A stretch of DNA of 64,000 nucleotides from Glaciecola sp047250385. Lineage in GTDB: Bacteria > Pseudomonadota > Gammaproteobacteria > Enterobacterales > Alteromonadaceae. Below, piece after piece: positions 34,206 through 43,715 of this stretch. Position 1 is the first letter of the stretch, and the number at the start of each line of letters is the position of its first letter. A program made the position numbers and the translations under genes. The notes below the pieces were generated by a model that was not told the origin of the DNA, searched no databases, and worked only from the letters and a program-made list of their open reading frames with translations. The stretch spans positions 21,002 through 85,001 of the forward strand of contig NZ_JBLBVM010000039.1 in the NCBI RefSeq assembly GCF_047250385.1. The letters run 5' to 3'.

Positions 34206-36164
34206 CTACCAATCCTTCTTATTAGGCTTAGAGAATCTCTCACTTCGCCTTTTTTGTGATTCTAAGAGCATTTTGCGTTGCAACAAAAAGGCCGGGTCAT
34301 CAGGCACTTTATTCATTAGCATTTGCATACGTTGCATTTGTTCTTTTTCTTCTGGGGTCATGTCTTCGACAGCTTTTTGCTGTTTTAAATTATTTTTTTG
34401 CTCTGCACTTTCACCTTCACTTCCACCTTCATTTTCCTTTGCTTCATCCGATTCATTCTTAGCTTCTTCTTGCTGTTCAGATTTGTTACGTTCCTCTTCG
34501 CTGTCTTTGCTTTCTTCATTTTGGTTTTGTTGGCCATCTTGCTCAGAGTTTTCTTGTTGCTTCGATTGTTGGTCTTGTTGTTCAGATGAGTTTTGCTTCC
34601 CGTTTTCTTGCTCGCCTTGTTCTTGTTCACCATTGCTCTGTTCGCCAGATTCTTGGTCGTTTTTATCAGAGTCGCCGGATTGTTGATCCTCACCATTTTG
34701 GTTTTCACCGTCTTGATTCTGCTCTTGTTGCTGATTCAGTAATTCTTCAACAAGCTTTTTATTTGCCATTGCATTGCTGTGGCCAGGTCGCTCTTGAAGT
34801 GCCTCTTCATACTTTTCAATTGCCTTTTCTAGCTGGCCTAGTCGTGCTAAGGCATTACCTTGGTTGTATGCAGATTCGGCTCCGGGCACTTTTTGGAAAG
34901 TTTCCAAAGCGGCTTCATAGTCTTTATTTTTATACAAAGCAGCGCCTTTCCACATGGCATCATCGAATATCGAACTCGCTTTATCGTAATTTTGCTTTTG
35001 ATATGCCTCCAGCCCAAGTTGGTCTGCATTTTTAAAAGCACCGGCCAGTAAATCAGAAGCTTTGCTGACTTCTTTTTCTGAGGCATTTGCATTAGTATCC
35101 GAAGGCGGTTCGACTTCAGCGTAGACCGGTTCTGATGGCAGGAACATCATCGTACTTAAAACTACAACAAGTATTCCACGTCGGAAGGCATAGGCTGCAA
35201 ACGGAAGTATTAGTAAGACTAAATAAGCTCCCATATCCTGCCATTGATCGCCTTGACCCATGATGTCGTCGTTGACTTTTTCCTGCTCAAAATTGATCGC
35301 TGTGAATTGCATGTTTTCAATGTCGCTGCTATCACTTTGAATGGGTGTATATCGGCCGTTTGAATTTCCTAATACTTGTGAAAAGTAGCGGCTATTCAGA
35401 GTTGGCAAAACAATATTGCCTCTCGCATCTTTCATAAAGCCGCCATCAAGCATTTTAATTGGTGCGCCTTTTTGTGTTCCAACACCAAGAATTGAATAGC
35501 GATAGGGTGATTTCGCAATATGTGATTGGAGGTCTGGCACGTCATCTAACTCAATGCCGTCGCTAATCCAATATATCTCCCCTTTGGTGTATCCTGCGGA
35601 TGTCAAAAGCCTTTCAGCCTCTTCCATAGCTGTTAATGGATTACTACCTGGGATTGGCATAATTTCAGGACGTAAACTAGGAATTAACGCCGTAATATTC
35701 GTTACATCAGAGGTGAGGGGGCTTACTGTAAATGCATCACCCGCATAGACAACTAAACCGACTTCGCCATCTTGTAAACTATTGAGCAAATCAATCGCCT
35801 TAAACTTTGCACGCGTTAATCTGTCTGGTTGAGTATCAGTTGCACGCATCGACATTGACATGTCTAGCATAAGTACTTTTCCAGTAGACACCTGATAAAC
35901 CGGTTGTGGGAGTTTCTGCCAAGTGGGTCCAGCCATCGCAATGGATGCTACTACCCATGCTAATCCAAGCAAATAGAAAGGAGGCTTGTACGATTTTTTA
36001 TCTTTTGCTACCACAAGGTGCTGATATAAGTGATTTGACACGATGCCTTGCCAACCGCTTTGCTTACTGGAAAATCTAGTTAGCAAAAGGGCAATAATTA
36101 CCAAAGGAACGATTGCTATCAACCACTCAGGACGAACAAAGTGAAATGCTTGCCAATCAATCAT
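34206..36164 (-). CDS. BatB/BatC fusion: VWA domain, TPR, Gln/Glu-rich tail
   Basis: A 652-residue membrane protein. N-terminal helices (13-30, 62-78) precede a von Willebrand A domain (about 90-285) with a metal-ion site DMSMSM (Asp101, Ser103, Ser105). A helix at about 305-325 and a signal-like stretch follow, then TPR repeats (about 370-465: YNQGNALARLGQLEKAIEKYEEALQERPGHSNA). Residues about 468-600 are extreme low complexity, made mostly of Gln, Glu, Asn, Ser, Asp and Gly. The C terminus (PDDPAFLLQRKMLLESQKR) is conserved in BatB/BatC fusions. It overlaps BatA by 4 nt. Confidence 0.9.
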   Translation of the reverse strand: MIDWQAFHFVRPEWLIAIVPLVIIALLLTRFSSKQSGWQGIVSNHLYQHLVVAKDKKSYKPPFYLLGLAWVVASIAMAGPTWQKLPQPVYQVSTGKVLMLDMSMSMRATDTQPDRLTRAKFKAIDLLNSLQDGEVGLVVYAGDAFTVSPLTSDVTNITALIPSLRPEIMPIPGSNPLTAMEEAERLLTSAGYTKGEIYWISDGIELDDVPDLQSHIAKSPYRYSILGVGTQKGAPIKMLDGGFMKDARGNIVLPTLNSRYFSQVLGNSNGRYTPIQSDSSDIENMQFTAINFEQEKVNDDIMGQGDQWQDMGAYLVLLILPFAAYAFRRGILVVVLSTMMFLPSEPVYAEVEPPSDTNANASEKEVSKASDLLAGAFKNADQLGLEAYQKQNYDKASSIFDDAMWKGAALYKNKDYEAALETFQKVPGAESAYNQGNALARLGQLEKAIEKYEEALQERPGHSNAMANKKLVEELLNQQQEQNQDGENQNGEDQQSGDSDKNDQESGEQSNGEQEQGEQENGKQNSSEQQDQQSKQQENSEQDGQQNQNEESKDSEEERNKSEQQEEAKNESDEAKENEGGSEGESAEQKNNLKQQKAVEDMTPEEKEQMQRMQMLMNKVPDDPAFLLQRKMLLESQKRRSERFSKPNKKDW

Positions 36165-37210
36165 TTTTGTCCCCCAGTTTGCATAGCTGTATTGCTTCCA
36201 TTGGATGAATTACGTGTTTGCCACTTAATAAGTACGTGTTTGCACAAGAAAAATAGAGAATAAAGAGCACTAATTAGCAATGCTACCCCTAGTGGAAGAT
36301 AAAACAATGCCGTAAGAGGGCGAAGCTTTTGGCCCTCTCCCTCGATGGGTTCGAGCCTATCAAGTGTTTCGTATATTGACTCCAATTCTTGAGTATCACG
36401 CGCTCTAAAATATTGTCCACCAGTCGATTTCGCAATGTCTTGTAAAAGACCTTCATCGAGATCTTGGGAAGGGTTAATGGTTCGGCGACCAAACACACTT
36501 GCCACTTCTTGCTCCTCTGCACCTAAACCGATGGTGTAAATAGTGATGCCTTTATCAATCGCTAATTCGTTGGCTTGTTCTGGCGTGATATTGCCAGCTG
36601 TATTTCTACCATCAGTCAATAAAATAAGGACTCTGTTTGATTCTTCTTTATCATCGAAACGTTTCACTGCAAGGCCAATTGCATCACCGATAGCTGTGCG
36701 CTCGCCAACCAAGCCCAATACGGACTCATCTAGCAAGGTTTTTACGGTTTCACGGTCGAAGGTGAGCGGCGCTTGAAGATAGGCGGTATCGGCAAACAAA
36801 ATTAAGCCTAAGCGATCGCCAACTCGACGTTCAATAAAGTCTCTTAACACATACTTGGTCATGACTAGACGGTTAACTTCACGTCCGTTGATGCGCATAT
36901 CTCCTTGCTTCATTGAGCCGGATAAATCAACGGCAATCATCAAGTCTCGACCTTCATTTGGAATCGATACAGGCTCACCTAACCACTGAGGTCTAGCCGC
37001 CGCTACGACCAAACAACACCAAATTAAACTCGCCAAAAACAAACGAGAACTCGATTTCTTTTGACTTTGTTTACCATCGCTTCGTACCTTCAAATAGTTT
37101 GGTACTAGCAATGCCGCACTCTCGCTTGTTGCCTTGCGCGGCAATGTGAAATATACAAGCAATGGCAACGGAAGAATGGCAAGCACCCAGATCCAAGCAA
37201 ACTCAAACAT
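36161..37210 (-). CDS. BatA: VWA domain membrane protein
   Basis: A 349-residue protein with N-terminal helices (MFEFAWIWVLAILPLPLLVY; 57-72), a VWA domain containing the MIDAS site MIAVDLSGSMKQGD (Asp95, Ser97, Ser99), and a C-terminal helix (about 300-320). I start at the ATG at 37210, which gives the usual BatA N terminus; the open frame to 37372 lies inside the DUF4381 gene and adds unrelated residues. It overlaps DUF4381 by 8 nt. VWA proteins with MoxR partners are thought to assemble or activate other complexes. Confidence 0.92.
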   Translation of the reverse strand: MFEFAWIWVLAILPLPLLVYFTLPRKATSESAALLVPNYLKVRSDGKQSQKKSSSRLFLASLIWCCLVVAAARPQWLGEPVSIPNEGRDLMIAVDLSGSMKQGDMRINGREVNRLVMTKYVLRDFIERRVGDRLGLILFADTAYLQAPLTFDRETVKTLLDESVLGLVGERTAIGDAIGLAVKRFDDKEESNRVLILLTDGRNTAGNITPEQANELAIDKGITIYTIGLGAEEQEVASVFGRRTINPSQDLDEGLLQDIAKSTGGQYFRARDTQELESIYETLDRLEPIEGEGQKLRPLTALFYLPLGVALLISALYSLFFLCKHVLIKWQTRNSSNGSNTAMQTGGQK

Positions 37211-37781
37211 GCTGCACTCCTTGTTCTGTTCCATTCTGACTCGGAGCTGATGCGTTTTTTGCAGGTGGTAAGCTATGCTTGATCCATAATGAAACTGCTT
37301 CTTTCGCCTCATTAGCACTAATGCTAGGGGACTTTGTATATAAACTTGATTCAAGTGCCTTAAGTTGAGCAATTACATCGCTATTAGCTTTTAGAGAAGG
37401 ACTCATTCTTTCGTGCAGAAACGTTTGCCATGCATGGCCTTGTATACCGCTAATATTCTCGTTTGGAAAATAATGAATAATCGCACTACGTAGAATAGCA
37501 TGCAGTTTTTGTAAGCTTTTAACATCGTGCTCTTCAATATTGGCTATCGCTTTTAAAGCGCGTCGTTTTACTTTGCGTTTGCGTGCGAACTCTATCGCCT
37601 GCCATATAATCATCGCAAGTAGCACTGTTATTAAAGCTATTAACACCCACCATCCCCAAGCCAATGGCCACATGGAAGGCGTTTGACCCACACTAATATC
37701 GGCAAGGTTTTCTAACGCAGCGTCTAATTGTCCATTGGACGAAGTGATCTTATTGCTTAAATATGTGAACAGCGAACTCAT
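37203..37781 (-). CDS. DUF4381 family membrane protein
   Basis: A 192-residue protein with one strong membrane helix (WGWWVLIALITVLLAMIIWQAIEFARKRK, residues 43-71) and a helical cytoplasmic domain. The PSMWPLAWGWW motif before the helix and AWQTFLHERM downstream fit DUF4381, regularly found between DUF58 and BatA genes in gammaproteobacteria. Function unknown; context puts it in the MoxR/Bat membrane complex. It overlaps the DUF58 gene by 4 nt. Confidence 0.85.
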   Translation of the reverse strand: MSSLFTYLSNKITSSNGQLDAALENLADISVGQTPSMWPLAWGWWVLIALITVLLAMIIWQAIEFARKRKVKRRALKAIANIEEHDVKSLQKLHAILRSAIIHYFPNENISGIQGHAWQTFLHERMSPSLKANSDVIAQLKALESSLYTKSPSISANEAKEAVSLWIKHSLPPAKNASAPSQNGTEQGVQHV

Positions 37782-38764
37782 AATAGTTCTCCCATATCTC
37801 TTTGATTCAATTGCTGCTCAATCGGCAAAGCTGAAGAGACTGTTCTGAGACCAATAGCGTATTTAGCAAATGCTTGTTTAATCGTTCTAAAATGCGAGGC
37901 CTGCTGTGATTGATATTCTTTATTGCTTGCCGATTCGCCTAAATTGACCTGCTGACGCTCGAAACCATTGGTGATGGTTAGCGTTTGTTGAACTGAAGAA
38001 CTGGGAAGAGCAATCTCCATAGGATCATTTACTAAAATAGCTTTTACTTCACAATGTCGAGCGATATTACTGATCACTGCCAGTGACGCATCGTTTAATC
38101 CGTTAAAGTCACTGAGCAAATAAACTAAAGCGCCCGGTTTGGCAATATGTTGCAATTGTTGAACGGCTTTAAGAAAAATCGCCTGCGCATCAATTTCCAG
38201 TGCTTCAAACTGTGGCTGATGCATATCTACCATTGCTTGCATCAACGCTAGGGCGCTTTTTGCTTGAGCCTTAGGTTTGAGTTCAACATCTTTTTGATTA
38301 TTAAAAATCAGTCCACCTACTTTGTCACCACGTTGAATCGCATTCCAAGTGATTAAAGCTGAAAGGTGAGCTGCTTGCACTGACTTACATAAATACGCCG
38401 TTCCAAAATACATTGATTGCGTAAAGTCAGTAAACACGAAAACAGGGCGGTCTCGCTCTTCACGAAAAACTTTTGTGTGCGTTTTTCCAGTGCGTGCCGT
38501 TACTCGCCAGTCGATGCTGCGAATGTCATCACCCGGCTGGTAGTGTCTAGCTTCATCAAATTCCATGCCTCGGCCTTTGATTTTTGAACGGTCACCACCT
38601 GACAAAGCGCCAGCTATGTCTCGAGAAGGACTTAAATTCAATAAGTGTGCTAGCGAACGATAGGACAGGAGTTCAGGTAAAGCGATGTCGACGCCATTCG
38701 TTTTATATTTGGCTAACCACAGCTTTATGTTCTCAGGACTTACCATTTTTTGAGGCTCAATCAC
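37778..38764 (-). CDS. DUF58 domain protein
   Basis: A 328-residue cytosolic protein with the DUF58 signature GRGMEFDEARHYQPGDDIRSIDWRVTARTGKTHTKVFREERDRPVFVFTD at about residues 63-113; the last part begins a VWA-like fold (DFTQSMYFG). DUF58 proteins nearly always follow MoxR ATPases and are considered their partners. It begins 6 nt after the MoxR stop and overlaps DUF4381. Confidence 0.93.
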   Translation of the reverse strand: MIEPQKMVSPENIKLWLAKYKTNGVDIALPELLSYRSLAHLLNLSPSRDIAGALSGGDRSKIKGRGMEFDEARHYQPGDDIRSIDWRVTARTGKTHTKVFREERDRPVFVFTDFTQSMYFGTAYLCKSVQAAHLSALITWNAIQRGDKVGGLIFNNQKDVELKPKAQAKSALALMQAMVDMHQPQFEALEIDAQAIFLKAVQQLQHIAKPGALVYLLSDFNGLNDASLAVISNIARHCEVKAILVNDPMEIALPSSSVQQTLTITNGFERQQVNLGESASNKEYQSQQASHFRTIKQAFAKYAIGLRTVSSALPIEQQLNQRDMGELL

Positions 38765-38770
38765 GAGGTT

Positions 38771-39727
38771 TTATCCAACAGGCACTAACTTAAGGATTTT
38801 ATCCAAGACTGTATTTGCGTTAACGCCTTCCGCTTGTGCTTGGTAGCTTAAGATAATGCGGTGACGAAGTACGTTATGCAATACCGCCTGCACATCATCT
38901 GGCCCCACAAAATCTCGGCCATTCAGCCAAGCATGCGAGCGCGCACAGCGTTCTAGTGCCATTGTAGCTCTCGGGCTTGCACCAAACTCTATCCATTGAG
39001 CTAACTCAGGGTCATAATTCTCAGGGCGTCTAGTTGCCATAATTAACTGGACAATATAAGTCTCTAACGCAGGCGCTAGATGCAGTGTCATTATTTCTGC
39101 TCGCGCTTTAGCTATGTCATCTTGCGTTAGCTTCTTAACTATAGGCTTCGCAACTTTAATGGCTTCACCGCGCGTCAATCGCAAAATCTCAAGTTCAGTC
39201 TCAGCGCCAGGGTAGTCAATCTCTACATGCATTAAGAAACGGTCAAGCTGCGCTTCTGGTAGAGGATAAGTACCCTCTTGCTCTAGAGGGTTTTGCGTGG
39301 CCATGACTAAGAATAGCTCAGATAGTTTATAGGTACTGTTACCCACGGTTATTTGGCGTTCTGCCATAGCTTCAAGTAAAGCTGATTGCACCTTGGCCGG
39401 AGCACGGTTTATTTCATCTGCAAGCACGAGGTTGTGAAAGAGAGGTCCTTTCTGAAATATAAATTCCCCAGTTTCAGGTCGATAGATATCCGTACCTGTT
39501 AAATCTGCGGGCAGAAGATCGGGAGTAAACTGTACTCGATGGAAGTCGGCTTCGATACCATCGGAGAGTGAATTGACGGCTCTGGTTTTCGCTAAGCCCG
39601 GAGGGCCTTCAACAAGTAAGTGTCCATCAGCCAGTAGGGCGATAAGAATGCTCAAAGTAAGGGACGGTTGCCCAATTACTTGCGTATTTAAGTGGGCTTG
39701 TAATTGCTTAAACTCTTCTACTGCCAT
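38771..39727 (-). CDS. MoxR family AAA+ ATPase
   Basis: A 318-residue AAA+ ATPase with Walker A GPPGLAKT (41-48), Walker B LVLADEINRAPAKVQSALLEAMAERQITVG, sensor 1 LVMATQNPLEQEGTYPLPEAQLDRF and the C-terminal lid ASPRATMALERCARSHAWLNGRDFV, all MoxR hallmarks. It is the first gene of the six-gene operon. MoxR ATPases act as chaperones that work with VWA proteins; the target of this system is not evident from the window. Confidence 0.95.
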   Translation of the reverse strand: MAVEEFKQLQAHLNTQVIGQPSLTLSILIALLADGHLLVEGPPGLAKTRAVNSLSDGIEADFHRVQFTPDLLPADLTGTDIYRPETGEFIFQKGPLFHNLVLADEINRAPAKVQSALLEAMAERQITVGNSTYKLSELFLVMATQNPLEQEGTYPLPEAQLDRFLMHVEIDYPGAETELEILRLTRGEAIKVAKPIVKKLTQDDIAKARAEIMTLHLAPALETYIVQLIMATRRPENYDPELAQWIEFGASPRATMALERCARSHAWLNGRDFVGPDDVQAVLHNVLRHRIILSYQAQAEGVNANTVLDKILKLVPVG

Positions 39728-40006
39728 GGTAATTTTTAGCCTTTGTTACGATGCTTTTATTATATTGTGGTAAAGGGTTATCTGGTGAATTTTAGTAACA
39801 CCTAGAGCTTAGTCTCAAAACTCTGCTAGTCTTATATGCGGATGTATCTCAAAATTTCAACTTTACGACTCGTAAATTTATAATTGGTTCTGTATTTTAT
39901 GACGGCTAGTAAGAAATACTTGTGCTGTTCTGTTTTCAACTAGCCTAACAGTAACTAGCAAGGCAGTGCTTCGCACAACCGTTTTTATCGTTCGTGCCTG
40001 TAAAAT

Positions 40007-40035
40007 TTGAACTTTGCTTTATATTTTGTCACAAT
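40007..40035 (+). promoter_or_regulatory. Possible sigma-70 promoter of fadIJ
   Basis: TTGAAC (40007-40012) and CACAAT (40030-40035) are 17 nt apart. The predicted start, near 40042, falls on the edge of the FadR-like site, which suits repression. The remainder of the 383-bp gap 39728-40110 shows no gene or repeat. Confidence 0.4.
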
Positions 40036-40041
40036 ACTGGT

Positions 40042-40058
40042 TAGAGGTCTGACCAGAG
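40042..40058 (+). promoter_or_regulatory. FadR-type operator upstream of fadI
   Basis: The 17-mer TAGAGGTCTGACCAGAG is centred on GGTCTGACC, the palindromic GGTCnGACC core of FadR sites in gammaproteobacteria (the E. coli fadI operator has GGTCAGACC). It lies 52 bp before the fadI ATG. FadR would repress the operon until long-chain acyl-CoA accumulates. Confidence 0.75.
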
Positions 40059-40110
40059 GTTGTTGTTCTATTATTGTTCACTGACCCATTTATTAGCCAC
40101 AGGATAATCT

Positions 40111-41421
40111 ATGTCACATAAACAAGTTTTAAAAAATCAGCAGGGCGACCGTATCGCTATTGTTGCTGGATTGCGCACGCCATTCGCCAAAATGGCAAGT
40201 GATTTTCATGGCGTGCCCGCTGTAGATTTAGGAAAGATGGTAGTTAATGAGCTTATCCTAAAGCATGAAATTGATCCTGCGATTATCCAGCAAGTCGTAT
40301 ACGGTCAAGTTGTGCAAATGCCAGAGGCGCCTAACATTGCTCGTGAAATTGTTTTAGGCACAGGCATGAACGTTCAGACCGATGCCTATAGTGTGTCTCG
40401 AGCGTGTGCTACCAGCTTTCAATCGACAGTTAATATCGCTGAGTCGATGATTGTTGGCAATATCGATGTAGGTATTGCTGGTGGAGCCGACTCAACTTCT
40501 GTATCGCCAATCGGTGTGTCTAAAGCCTTGGCTCGCGCGTTAACTGATTTGCAGAAAACTAAGACTCTTGGGCAAAAATTTAATGTGCTCAAGAAGTTAG
40601 GTCTGAAAGATTTACTACCTGTACCGCCAGCTGTCGCTGAATATTCTACAGGCTTATCAATGGGGCAAACTGCCGAGCAAATGGCTAAGACTCACGGCAT
40701 TTCTCGTGCAGCTCAAGATGAATTGGCGCACCGTTCGCATAGCTTAGCAGCTCAAAATTGGGAAGCTGGTAATTTGGATGGCGAAGTAATGACTGCTTAT
40801 CCAGAACCATTTAAAAAGGGCTTTTCGCGCGACAACAATGTTCGCTTTGACTCCAAACTCGAAGGGTACGCGAAACTTCGTCCTGTGTTTGATAAAAAGC
40901 ACGGTACTGTTACAGCGGCAAATGCAACACCACTCACTGATGGTGCATCAGCAATTATCATGATGACGGAAAGCAAAGCTAAGGCCTTTGGTTATAAACC
41001 TATTGGTTATTTAAAAAGCTACGCATTCTCAGCAATTGATGTATGGGAAGATATGCTAATGGGGCCTTCTTATGCTACACCAATAGCTTTGGATCGTGCA
41101 GGCATGACTTTGAATGACCTCACCTTAATCGAAATGCATGAAGCTTTTGCTGCGCAAACACTATCTAATATAAAAATGTTTGGCAGTGATAAGTTTGCTC
41201 AAGAAAAACTAGGCAGAGACAAAGCGATTGGTGAAATCGATATGGACAAATTTAATGTCATGGGAAGCTCTTTGGCTTACGGACATCCATTTGCCGCAAC
41301 AGGCACTAGAATGATTACGCAAATGTTAAATGAACTTAACCGTCGTGGCGGTGGAACGGGTCTACTCACTGCATGTGCAGCAGGTGGCTTAGGCGCAGCA
41401 ATGATAGTGGAGACAGAATAA
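40111..41421 (+). CDS. fadI: FadI: 3-ketoacyl-CoA thiolase
   Basis: Thiolytic step of fatty acid beta-oxidation. The 436-residue thiolase has the nucleophile in SVSRACATSFQSTVN (Cys99), the C-terminal LIEMHEAFAAQTL, GSSLAYGHPFAATGTRM (catalytic His) and LTACAAGGLGAAMIVE (catalytic Cys). Length of 436 matches E. coli FadI rather than FadA (about 390). The ATG follows a weak AGGA. Its stop overlaps the fadJ start (TAATG). Confidence 0.96.
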   Translation: MSHKQVLKNQQGDRIAIVAGLRTPFAKMASDFHGVPAVDLGKMVVNELILKHEIDPAIIQQVVYGQVVQMPEAPNIAREIVLGTGMNVQTDAYSVSRACATSFQSTVNIAESMIVGNIDVGIAGGADSTSVSPIGVSKALARALTDLQKTKTLGQKFNVLKKLGLKDLLPVPPAVAEYSTGLSMGQTAEQMAKTHGISRAAQDELAHRSHSLAAQNWEAGNLDGEVMTAYPEPFKKGFSRDNNVRFDSKLEGYAKLRPVFDKKHGTVTAANATPLTDGASAIIMMTESKAKAFGYKPIGYLKSYAFSAIDVWEDMLMGPSYATPIALDRAGMTLNDLTLIEMHEAFAAQTLSNIKMFGSDKFAQEKLGRDKAIGEIDMDKFNVMGSSLAYGHPFAATGTRMITQMLNELNRRGGGTGLLTACAAGGLGAAMIVETE

Positions 41422-43529
41422 TGGGTGCATTTACCTTAACGAAAAGAGAAGACGGTATTGCCATTTTAACAATGGACGTGCCTGGCGACAGTATGAACAC
41501 GCTAAAAGCTGATTTTGGCGAAGAAGTCACTGCAATTTTAGACGAAATTGAAAACGATGATGCGATACGAGGCGTCGTTGTTGCTAGTGGTAAAAAAGAC
41601 TCATTTGTAGCTGGCGCGGATGTCAGTATGTTAGCTGCATGTAATGATGCTGACGAAGCAGAAGCATTGTCTACCTCTGGTCAGAAATTATTTGACCGCA
41701 TGGAAGGTATGAGAAAAACCTTTGTTGCGGCGATTCATGGACCAGCTTTAGGTGGCGGTTTGGAACTCGCACTTGCTTGTCATTACCGCGTTTGTTCTGA
41801 CAGTCCTAAAACACAACTTGGTCTACCAGAAGTTCAACTAGGTTTGTTGCCTGGCAGTGGTGGAACGCAACGATTACCAGCTCTCATTGGTATTCAAACA
41901 GCTATGAAAATGATGCTTACTGGTTCACCCATGCGAGCTAAACAGGCCAAGAAAGCGGGTATAGTGGACGATATGGTACCGCAATCTATCTTACTTGACG
42001 TTGCTATTGAAATGGCTAACAAAGCGATTTCAAAGCGTGAAGTCAAAAAAGATGTCATGGCGAAGGTATTAGAAAACACCGCTTTTGGTCGTAATATTTT
42101 ATTTAAGAAAGCGCGTGAGCAGACCCTTTCAAAGACTATGGGCAATTACCCTGCACCGATGTACATCATCGATTGTATTGAAGCGGGTATCACTAATACT
42201 CGAAAGGGCTATGAAACTGAAGCTCGCTTGTTTGGTCAGTTAGTGATGACATCAGAGTCGAAACAATTACGTCAAATTTTCTTCGCAACAACTGACATGA
42301 AGAAAGAAGCGGGTATAGAAGGTGTTTCTGCTGCTAAAGTAAATAAAGTGGGTGTATTGGGCGGTGGCTTGATGGGCGGCGGTATTGCGTTTGTAACGGC
42401 AACGAAAGCGAAAGTGCCAGCGCGTATTAAAGATATCAACACCGACGGTATTGCTGGTGCAATTCGATATAGCTATGACATTTTAAACAAGAAAGTTAAA
42501 AAGCGTTTCATGTTAAAGAGTGTTATGCAAAAAGAGCTCTCATTATTGACGGGCTGTTTAGATTACAGCGGTTACAAGCATAACGATATGGTTATTGAAG
42601 CTGTGTTTGAAGACGTCAATCTAAAGCAAAAAATGGTTGCTGATATTGAAGAACATTGTAATGAAAATACTGTGTTCGCCTCCAATACTTCATCTATTCC
42701 AATTGCCCAAATAGCAGCGCAAGCAAAACGTCCAGAGAACGTGGTCGGTTTACATTACTTTTCACCGGTAGACAAAATGCCATTGGCTGAAGTTATACCT
42801 CATGAAAAAACATCAGACCAGACTATTTCTACGACAGTTGAATTTGCAAAACGCCAAGGTAAAACACCTATCGTTGTCAAAGACGGTGCTGGCTTTTACG
42901 TTAACCGTATTCTTGCACCATATGTGAGTGAAGCAGGATTTATGGCTATTGAAGGGCAACCGCTTGATGCCATTGATAAGGCATTGACTAAATTCGGTTT
43001 TCCAGTGGGTCCATTTAAGTTGCTGGATGAAGTTGGTATTGATGTCGGCACCAAGATAATTCCTATTTTGAAAGGACAATTTGGCGAGCGTTTTAATGCG
43101 CCAGAAGCGTTTGATAAGTTATTGGAAAACAATCGCAAGGGTAAGAAAAACAAATCCGGTTTCTACGATTACAACGATACAAAACCAGGCAAGAACGTGG
43201 ACGATTCCGTGTATAAATTGCTTGGGATTACCCCAGAGAAGAAATGCTCGGATGATAGTGTTATAGAGCGTTGTGTTTTAATGATGCTCAACGAAGCTGC
43301 GTTGTGTTTACAAGAAGACGTTATTAGAAACCCTCGTGATGGTGATATCGGTGCTATCTTCGGTATTGGTTTCCCTCCATTTAGAGGTGGTCCTTTCCGT
43401 TACATGGATAGTTTGGGGATCGATCATGTGGTTAGTCGCTTGGAAAATTATGCTGAAACGTATTCAGACAAGTACAAGCCCGCTGACATTTTGTTAACAA
43501 TGCGTAAAGAAGGTAAAACTTTCTACTAA
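41421..43529 (+). CDS. fadJ: FadJ: multifunctional beta-oxidation enzyme (hydratase/3-hydroxyacyl-CoA dehydrogenase)
   Basis: A 702-residue alpha subunit partner of FadI. The N-terminal crotonase domain has SFVAGADVSML, HGPALGGGLELALACHYRV and GLPEVQLGLLPGSGGTQRLP (with catalytic glutamates). The central NAD domain starts VGVLGGGLMGGGIAFV at about residue 310, followed by VFASNTSSIPI and VGLHYFSPVDKMPLAEVI, and two C-terminal HAD domains (GFYVNRILAPY; GIGFPPFRGGPF). The start at 41421 overlaps the fadI stop; the frame upstream inside fadI is not part of it. Confidence 0.96.
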   Translation: MGAFTLTKREDGIAILTMDVPGDSMNTLKADFGEEVTAILDEIENDDAIRGVVVASGKKDSFVAGADVSMLAACNDADEAEALSTSGQKLFDRMEGMRKTFVAAIHGPALGGGLELALACHYRVCSDSPKTQLGLPEVQLGLLPGSGGTQRLPALIGIQTAMKMMLTGSPMRAKQAKKAGIVDDMVPQSILLDVAIEMANKAISKREVKKDVMAKVLENTAFGRNILFKKAREQTLSKTMGNYPAPMYIIDCIEAGITNTRKGYETEARLFGQLVMTSESKQLRQIFFATTDMKKEAGIEGVSAAKVNKVGVLGGGLMGGGIAFVTATKAKVPARIKDINTDGIAGAIRYSYDILNKKVKKRFMLKSVMQKELSLLTGCLDYSGYKHNDMVIEAVFEDVNLKQKMVADIEEHCNENTVFASNTSSIPIAQIAAQAKRPENVVGLHYFSPVDKMPLAEVIPHEKTSDQTISTTVEFAKRQGKTPIVVKDGAGFYVNRILAPYVSEAGFMAIEGQPLDAIDKALTKFGFPVGPFKLLDEVGIDVGTKIIPILKGQFGERFNAPEAFDKLLENNRKGKKNKSGFYDYNDTKPGKNVDDSVYKLLGITPEKKCSDDSVIERCVLMMLNEAALCLQEDVIRNPRDGDIGAIFGIGFPPFRGGPFRYMDSLGIDHVVSRLENYAETYSDKYKPADILLTMRKEGKTFY

Positions 43530-43550
43530 GTCTTTGTTATTGAAATGTAA

Positions 43551-43577
43551 AAAACCGAGCTAAGGCTCGGTTTTTTT
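43551..43577 (+). terminator. Terminator of fadIJ
   Basis: CCGAGC and GCTCGG pair around the loop TAAG, extended by A-T pairs, with seven T after the stem. It lies about 20 nt past the fadJ stop. Confidence 0.9.
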
Positions 43578-43715
43578 ATGTTTAATAGCGACTATTTAGC
43601 CTATTTATAACGCACTTTGGTATACTTCGGTATCGTTTTGACAGTGGTTAAAATAAAACCAATTGGTATTATCACTGTATTCAAATCAGATATCATTTAT
43701 TTAGGAGGCAATATC

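Noticed and set aside
34195..34708. Several long reading frames on both strands over 34195-34708, Ser/Phe/Cys-rich or Lys/Asn-rich
   Set aside because: They mirror the repetitive Gln/Glu/Asn codons of the BatB/BatC low-complexity tail and have no ribosome sites or recognisable content.
37211..37372. N-terminal extension of BatA
   Set aside because: It lies wholly within the DUF4381 gene in another frame, and the ATG at 37210 yields the normal membrane-helix start.
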